Shown here piece by piece: positions 13,723-17,944 of a stretch of 17,944 bases of DNA. A model generated the notes under the pieces. The model worked only from the letters and a program-made list of their open reading frames with translations, ran no database searches and was not told the origin of the DNA. Origin of the DNA: Dehalococcoidia bacterium UBA1123 (GTDB lineage: Bacteria > Chloroflexota > Dehalococcoidia > Lucifugimonadales > UBA1123); assembly GCA_002313895.1 (NCBI GenBank), contig DCAW01000134.1, positions 9,776 to 27,719 on the forward strand, written 5' to 3'. Each line of letters begins with the position of its first letter. Position 1 is the first letter of the stretch. Made by a program: the position numbers and the translations under genes.

Positions 13723-14841
13723 TCAACCATTCACCATACATAAATCGTTGAGGGCGACCTGCCTTCCACCTCCACGCCCCATTATCTGCCTCGCTCCCTC
13801 GATCACATGGCGGAACCCGCCGGCCAGTCCGGGCTGGCCTCCTGAGAGTTGGCCGCCGTCAGTGTTGATCGGGAAACTGCCTTTGTAAGTCGTGTCTGTG
13901 GACTCGTAAAACGGGCCGATTTCGCCCTTCTCTACGAATCCGGCGTCTTCCAGTGTGACCGCCACAAGGATGGTATAGCAGTCGTAAAATTCAGCGAATT
14001 GCATATCCCCGGGGCCGTACCCTGACATTTGGAAGGCCCGGGCCGCAGAGGTTTTCACCGGTGTGGTGGTGATCCGGTCGGTTTGCCAGATGTTGGCATT
14101 CGACTGCTCCATGCCTGCTCCCAGCAGGTAGACGGGGCGATGGGGGAACGACTTGGCTCTGTCGGCGCGGGTCATGATAAGCGCCGCGGCGCCGTCGCAT
14201 GGCATGACAGATTCCAGTATTCGCAATGGGTAGTTGATATACCGAGAGGAAAGCACGTCCTCTTTGGAGGCGGGTTGGCCGTGGAAAACTGCGTTCTCGT
14301 TCTCCTGTGCGTTGAAACGCTGGTTTGCGGCCACTATCGCCATCTGTTCCTGAGTTGTTCCGAACTCATACATATGTCGAGTGTAAATCTGAGCGTATCC
14401 GGTGCCCGCCCCGGCAGCGGGGCCGTAGGCCTCTTCCCACTCAGACCGGACACTGGCGCCTCCTGGCACGGCGCGGTCCAGACGGGAATTACCCATGACC
14501 ACCAGCACCGTGTCTGCAAGGCCTCCGTTGATAGCCGATGCGGCCACCGTGGTTGCCGAAGCTCCGCTGGCGCCCTGCATCGACACGCCGGTGGCAAATG
14601 TCGGGCGGATGCCGATGTACTCGGCCATCGTCGCCAACGCGGCGGCGCCATCTGTCACAAGCCCGTTGATGTCCTCTTTTCTCAACCCTGCGTCGGCGAT
14701 GGCTATTTTCGCGGCTTCGGCGTTGAGGCCGTACATCGTCCGGTCGGGGATTACTCTCCTCGTGGGGACTTCGCCGATGCCGACGATTGCGACCTTGCCT
14801 CGAAGAGTGTCGCTTCTCCGGCGTCTATCCATTAGCGTCAT
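13723..14841 (-). CDS. Thiolase-like (Ltp2/SCP2-thiolase-type) protein lacking catalytic Cys and His
   Basis: A 372-residue thiolase-fold protein. The usual nucleophile motif (CASG) reads GASG, with G90 in place of Cys. The later GHP motif, which carries the catalytic His, reads GGQPG. These losses, plus EFYDCYT and PINTDGGQLSGG, fit the non-thiolase lipid-transfer-protein branch that includes the retro-aldolase Ltp2, which works with a DUF35 partner. A DUF35 gene lies directly downstream, so a C-C-cleaving aldolase or other acyl-CoA role is more likely than thiolysis. Start ATG 14841 has GGAGG 9 bases upstream. The gene stops at UGA 13725-13723, in the conserved loop that in thiolases is CxGGGxG, and about 18 codons of family-like tail follow in frame. 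As written, the protein lacks its last core strand. It may be a decaying gene, a readthrough product or a sequence error. Confidence 0.88.
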   Translation of the reverse strand: MTLMDRRRRSDTLRGKVAIVGIGEVPTRRVIPDRTMYGLNAEAAKIAIADAGLRKEDINGLVTDGAAALATMAEYIGIRPTFATGVSMQGASGASATTVAASAINGGLADTVLVVMGNSRLDRAVPGGASVRSEWEEAYGPAAGAGTGYAQIYTRHMYEFGTTQEQMAIVAANQRFNAQENENAVFHGQPASKEDVLSSRYINYPLRILESVMPCDGAAALIMTRADRAKSFPHRPVYLLGAGMEQSNANIWQTDRITTTPVKTSAARAFQMSGYGPGDMQFAEFYDCYTILVAVTLEDAGFVEKGEIGPFYESTDTTYKGSFPINTDGGQLSGGQPGLAGGFRHVIEGARQIMGRGGGRQVALNDLCMVNG

Positions 14842-14871
14842 ACTCGATAACCTCCCTGTGTCGATGGGCGC

Positions 14872-14908
14872 ATTCTACTATATGAAAGAAGAAACGGAAA
14901 CTTTGACG
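14872..14908. promoter_or_regulatory. Possible divergent promoter elements
   Basis: In the 150-base gap between the thiolase-like and GNAT genes, the minus strand has TAGAAT (complement of 14872-14877; 5 of 6 to a -10) about 30 bases before ATG 14841, with only a weak -35. The plus strand has TTGACG at 14903-14908 as a -35, with CAATAT 18 bases on as a poor -10. Both are tentative. Confidence 0.25.
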
Positions 14909-14991
14909 CAGGCTTTCAAATTAATGCAATATCTCACTGGCGCTTCGGTTGGCAGGCGCATCATTTTCATGTGACTTTGGAGAACCACACA

Positions 14992-15576
14992 ATGATCATT
15001 GAAGTCGGGATAACCTATCTGGAGATGACTAACCGCTCGCAACTGAACCCCCGCCGGTCTGACGTTGATGGACTTGAGATTAAGCGCGCCGAGTTGCCAC
15101 TGCCGGAGTTCAATCGATTCCTGTACACAGCCGTAGGAGGCGATTGGTACTGGGTGGACAGGTTGGGCTGGACATATCAGCAATGGAAGGAGTGGGTCGA
15201 GCGTCCAGATATGCACACGTGGATTGCCTACATCAATGGCACGCCAATCGGTTACTTTGAACTGGACAAAGAAGAAAACTACGTTGAGATTTCGAAATTC
15301 GGTTTGGTCGATTCGGCCATCGGTTCAGGCCTCGGCGCCCATCTGTTGACCGAGTGCGTCAAACGAGCTTGGGACATGGGCCCGTCCAGGGTGCAACTCG
15401 ACACGTGCACGCTAGATCATCCAGGAGCGCTGCACAACTATCAGGCACGTGGTTTTAAAATATACAACACAGGAACGTACACAGCAGATGTGCCGGTGAG
15501 GCCAATCGGCCCGTGGCCGGAATCGAGACGAACCCTTAACCCGGATGCTCCGGTGGCGTCAGATTTGCGTCGATAA
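14992..15576 (+). CDS. GNAT-family N-acetyltransferase
   Basis: A 194-residue acetyltransferase of the GNAT fold, which moves an acetyl group from acetyl-CoA to an amine. The acetyl-CoA pyrophosphate loop is visible as AIGSGLGAHLL, and NYQARGF later is the typical motif-B end. WTYQQWKEWVERPDMHTWIAYINGTPIGYFEL forms the family's N-terminal strands. ATG 14992 is preferred over GTG 14971 because GGAG at 14979-14982 sits 9 bases before it. The last 41 bases overlap the 3' end of the amidase on the other strand, with no terminator between them. It is divergent from the thiolase-like gene. The substrate is unknown. The C-terminal 40 residues are Pro/Arg-rich and may be an extension beyond the core domain. 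Confidence 0.9.
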   Translation: MIIEVGITYLEMTNRSQLNPRRSDVDGLEIKRAELPLPEFNRFLYTAVGGDWYWVDRLGWTYQQWKEWVERPDMHTWIAYINGTPIGYFELDKEENYVEISKFGLVDSAIGSGLGAHLLTECVKRAWDMGPSRVQLDTCTLDHPGALHNYQARGFKIYNTGTYTADVPVRPIGPWPESRRTLNPDAPVASDLRR

Positions 15577-16897
15577 CCTCCTCACACCAATGGGCTGCCG
15601 CTAGCAGCGTTTCATCGGCGAAGTGGGGAGCGGCCAGTTGCACCCCGAACGGCAATCCGTCTTCACTGAGTCCCGATGGGAGTGTTATGGTCGGGAACCC
15701 TCCAAACGTGAATGGCGATTGAAAGGACGGGTCGCCCGTGGTTGTCAGATCACGGGGAGCCGGCGTAGGCGTGGATGGCGTTAGCAGCACGTCAAATGAT
15801 CGCAACGCATCCGCAACGTCTCTGCGGAATCGGTCCTGCACACGTTTTGCCTGGACGTAAGTGACTGCAGAAACTTGCCTGCCATTCTCAACGACCCCAC
15901 GGATGTTCGGCGAGTAGTCGTCCGGGCGGGCGTTGAACCAGTCCTGGTGGACGGATGCGCCCTCAACGTTCATCAGGACCCGGTGGGCAGAGAGCATCGC
16001 GTCGAAATCTGCCGCGATGTCGACCTCTTCAACGGTGGCTCCTGCGCCAGCAAGTTTCTCCGCGATAGCGTTGGTGTGGGCCTCGGTCTCATCGTTGATC
16101 TTGCCATAGAAATACTCGGTCACTAGGCCGATGCGAGGCGGAGTTCGCTGCGTGCCGATTGCCTTTCTGTAGTCGGGCACGGGGCGAGTTGATGACGATG
16201 GGTCAAGTGGATCGTGGCCGGCCAAAACGTTGAGCATCAGCGCGGCGTCTTCGACCGTATGAGTGAATGGCCCCATCGTGTCTAAAGACATCGCGACGGG
16301 CACGACTCCATGCCTGCTGACTCGACCGAACGTGGGTTTGAGCCCGACGACGCCATTATAAGAGGCTGGCCGGAGAATCGAGCCTCCGGTCTGTGACCCC
16401 AATGCCGCTGGGAACATGCCCGCAGCCACTCCAACGGCAGAGCCAGAACTGGACCCGCCGGGCGTGTGATGGACGTTCCACGGATTCCGGGTCGGTGAAG
16501 GGTCGCCACACGCGAACTCCGTCGTGACGGTTTTGCCCATGATTATCGCCCCTGCCTGTTTGAGCTTGGCGACGGTTGTGGCGTCGAAATCGGGCACAAA
16601 ATCTGCCAGAATCAGAGAACCGGCAGTGGTCAGAACTCCCTGCGTGTAGTAAATGTCCTTGATGCCGACAGGCACGCCATGAAGTGGCCCACGGGGGCCT
16701 TCGTTCAACAGCTCGCGCTCGCGCTGGCGCGCGGTTTCCAGCACGGCATCAGCGTTCAACGTCACCCACACGGTCAGTGTCGGCTCCAGTCGCGAAACTC
16801 GGTTGAGCAGGTCCTCCATCATGGCGACTGGCGATATCTCACGCCGTCGGATTTTTTTGGCGGCTTCGACAACCGTGAGTTCGTGCGAGTGAGTCAT
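15536..16897 (-). CDS. Amidase (amidase-signature family)
   Basis: A 453-residue amidase-signature hydrolase with a complete Ser-cisSer-Lys triad: K80 in GIKD, cis-Ser S149 in TPGGSSSGS, and nucleophile S173 in GSQTGGSILRPA. The spacings 80-149 and 149-173 equal those of malonamidase E2 (62-131-155). It splits C-N amide bonds in the cytosol. The family includes GatA, but no GatB or GatC is present, so a catabolic amidase is more likely. Start ATG 16897 has AAGGA about 7 bases upstream on the minus strand. No signal peptide is seen. It is divergent from the second PNPOx gene and convergent, with a 41-base overlap, with the GNAT gene. The substrate is unknown; amides or amide-like xenobiotics are typical of the family. 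Confidence 0.93.
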   Translation of the reverse strand: MTHSHELTVVEAAKKIRRREISPVAMMEDLLNRVSRLEPTLTVWVTLNADAVLETARQRERELLNEGPRGPLHGVPVGIKDIYYTQGVLTTAGSLILADFVPDFDATTVAKLKQAGAIIMGKTVTTEFACGDPSPTRNPWNVHHTPGGSSSGSAVGVAAGMFPAALGSQTGGSILRPASYNGVVGLKPTFGRVSRHGVVPVAMSLDTMGPFTHTVEDAALMLNVLAGHDPLDPSSSTRPVPDYRKAIGTQRTPPRIGLVTEYFYGKINDETEAHTNAIAEKLAGAGATVEEVDIAADFDAMLSAHRVLMNVEGASVHQDWFNARPDDYSPNIRGVVENGRQVSAVTYVQAKRVQDRFRRDVADALRSFDVLLTPSTPTPAPRDLTTTGDPSFQSPFTFGGFPTITLPSGLSEDGLPFGVQLAAPHFADETLLAAAHWCEEVIDANLTPPEHPG

Positions 16898-17015
16898 GAT
16901 AGTTCCTTTCAGGACATTTCGCGTCTATGGCCCGACGAGTGTAAGTGATTGAGCATGGTCGCGACGGTTGAGATGCTATCATCTCTGAACGCCAATTATT
17001 GTACAGGAGTTGAAC

Positions 17016-17453
17016 ATGCCCGCATTGACCCGATCCCAATTGCAAGAATTTCTGACAGGCGGACGCCATCTGATGAAACTGGCGACATTGACCGACGAGG
17101 GATGGCCCGCTGTGATTCCCGTCTGGTATCAATATGCAGACGGTGTGTTCCTGGTTGCCGGGCGCCGAAAAGCCGCATGGGTGGAGAACATCCGCAACGA
17201 CAGCCGCGTGTCGGCGTGTATCGACAAATCTGACCCTCCATATGTTCGCGTCATGGTTGAAGCCGATGCGGTGATCGCCGATAACGCATGGCTCGGCGAT
17301 TGGGAGTCGTGGGCCATTCGATACCGAGGGCAAGAGTCAGGCCATCGATACTACGAGGAAACAAAGGACACGCCTCGCGCGTTGATTCGCGTGACGCCTC
17401 GAAAAATCACGACTTGGGGAGGCGCGGGTTGGCACCCACGATACGATGAGTGA
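17016..17453 (+). CDS. PNPOx-like split-barrel flavin/F420 protein, copy 2
   Basis: A 145-residue paralogue of the protein at 10860, the same length and about 56% identical by hand count, with the same HLMKLATLT, VPVWYxY (here IPVWYQY), VAGR and GWHPRY blocks. It is most different around residues 71-98, which may alter substrate fit. ATG 17016 is chosen because AGGAG at 17005-17009 sits 6 bases before it; an in-frame TTG at 17010 is too close to the site. Its stop overlaps the start of the MFS pseudogene by 8 bases (ATGAGTGA), a translational coupling arrangement. Both copies therefore stand in an operon with an MFS gene, although the order differs. The cofactor and substrate are unknown. Confidence 0.9.
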   Translation: MPALTRSQLQEFLTGGRHLMKLATLTDEGWPAVIPVWYQYADGVFLVAGRRKAAWVENIRNDSRVSACIDKSDPPYVRVMVEADAVIADNAWLGDWESWAIRYRGQESGHRYYEETKDTPRALIRVTPRKITTWGGAGWHPRYDE

Positions 17454-17944
17454 GCGCGAGTCATCTGGCATAGACCAGATGAAAATGCCCGATGCGGTGA
17501 AACTGCTGAAGAATTGGAACTTTCACGCATACTTCATTGCCGATGTGTTTCACGGTCTGGACGTGGATGTTCGACTGGTGGCAATGGGCTGATTGGCGCT
17601 TGAGTTAACCCACCCTACGCTTTGGGTCGGCATCGTGACTGGAATAGGCGGCCTGACGATGTTCGCGTTCTCGCCTCTGGCCGGCGTTGTCGTCGACCGG
17701 TCCAATCGTCGGAATCTGTTGGGAGTGTGCGTATAGCTTTCATGAGCGTATTTCTGGTCGCTGCAGCGCTGGTGTGGACGGACATGCTATGGGACGTGGC
17801 GATGGTGAGTTTCGGATTTTCAAGGAGCTATCTGCTGTCGGTGGCCCTGTTGTTCGTGATGGGATTTGGCGGCTGGTTGCACACGGTGTTCCTTGTGACG
17901 CTGTTTCAAACCATTCCGATTGAAGAGATACGAGGTCGCGTGAT
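17446..17944 (+). pseudogene. MFS transporter pseudogene, 5' part
   Basis: From ATG 17446 the frame reads an MFS N-terminus, including LAGVVVDRSNRRNLL, the helix 2-3 loop motif. It is broken three ways. First, a TGA (17590-17592) sits where the family has Trp, in the context VAMG-stop-LALELT. Second, after GVCV a stop at 17734-17736 is bypassed by shifting frame by one base, which restores IAFMSVFLVAAALVW. Third, after DVAMVSF near 17815 the sequence jumps to YLLSVALLFVMGF and then IRGRV, which matches helices 10-11 of the intact MFS at 7360, so about 250 residues (helices 4-9) are missing. The 3' end is cut by the window. It was once coupled to the PNPOx-like gene. No function remains. Assembly error could explain one lesion but hardly all three. 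Confidence 0.8.

Noticed and set aside
13675..13725. Selenocysteine insertion (SECIS) after the UGA
   Set aside because: The first hairpin is well placed, but its loop does not resemble known bacterial SECIS loops, and no selenoprotein is known to me in this family.
14029..14835. 268-residue plus-strand open frame
   Set aside because: It lies entirely opposite the thiolase-like gene and its protein has no recognisable family; the minus-strand reading is clearly the real one.
16839..17333. 164-residue minus-strand open frame across the amidase/PNPOx gap
   Set aside because: It overlaps two well-supported genes and shows no family motif.
1..17944. tRNA, rRNA, CRISPR array, insertion sequence or transposase
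   Set aside because: No cloverleaf, regular spaced repeats or transposase motifs were seen on either strand.

Overview
The window looks like a piece of chromosome from an uncultivated aerobic heterotrophic bacterium. GC is moderate (mid-fifties by eye) and TTG starts are common. Gene content is rich in flavin enzymes: two luciferase-like flavin oxidoreductases, an HpaB-type monooxygenase, a fumarate-reductase-like flavoprotein and two PNPOx-like split-barrel proteins. With a DUF35/thiolase-like pair, an amidase and a cytosolic reductive-dehalogenase-like iron-sulfur protein, this resembles SAR202/Dehalococcoidia-type Chloroflexota. That placement is inference from gene content; no rRNA or marker gene is present.

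Layout. Positions 1-928 hold a decayed tandem-repeat surface-type protein whose frame is broken at least twice. It is followed by a zinc-finger (zf-HC2-like) protein whose C-terminus also looks damaged (918-1436). A luciferase-like oxidoreductase (1479-2519) converges on a hypothetical gene (2527-3048, minus). A divergent promoter region leads to a fumarate-reductase-like flavoprotein (3198-4664). A good promoter then precedes an HpaB-type monooxygenase and a second luciferase-like enzyme (4788-7232). Next comes a tight four-gene plus-strand operon (7360-11297): MFS transporter, reductive-dehalogenase-like protein, NodB-fold deacetylase/imidase and PNPOx-like protein. A methyltransferase with a Cys-rich N-terminus follows (11432-12631).

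The 12632-13209 gap is not empty. It holds a probable plus-strand terminator, a 55-residue minus-strand gene with a good ribosome binding site (12843-13010), a long nested inverted repeat that brackets that gene's start, an operator-like repeat block, and a strong minus-strand terminator. Upstream on the minus strand lies a thiolase-like gene (13723-14841) followed by its DUF35 partner (13210-13626). The thiolase-like protein lacks the thiolase Cys and His. It stops at an in-frame UGA inside a conserved C-terminal loop; the conserved tail continues in frame beyond it, and two perfect hairpins follow directly. A GNAT acetyltransferase (plus) and an amidase (minus) overlap tail to tail. Finally, a second PNPOx-like gene overlaps the start of an MFS pseudogene that has a UGA at a conserved Trp position, a frameshift and a large internal deletion.

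How it fits together: most intact genes are oxidative, reductive or hydrolytic enzymes suited to breaking down diverse or recalcitrant organic molecules, plus a transporter. Both ends, and one gene in the middle, show decay. The signals most worth checking are the structured small-gene locus at 12843-13182 and the UGA-plus-hairpins at the end of the thiolase-like gene.
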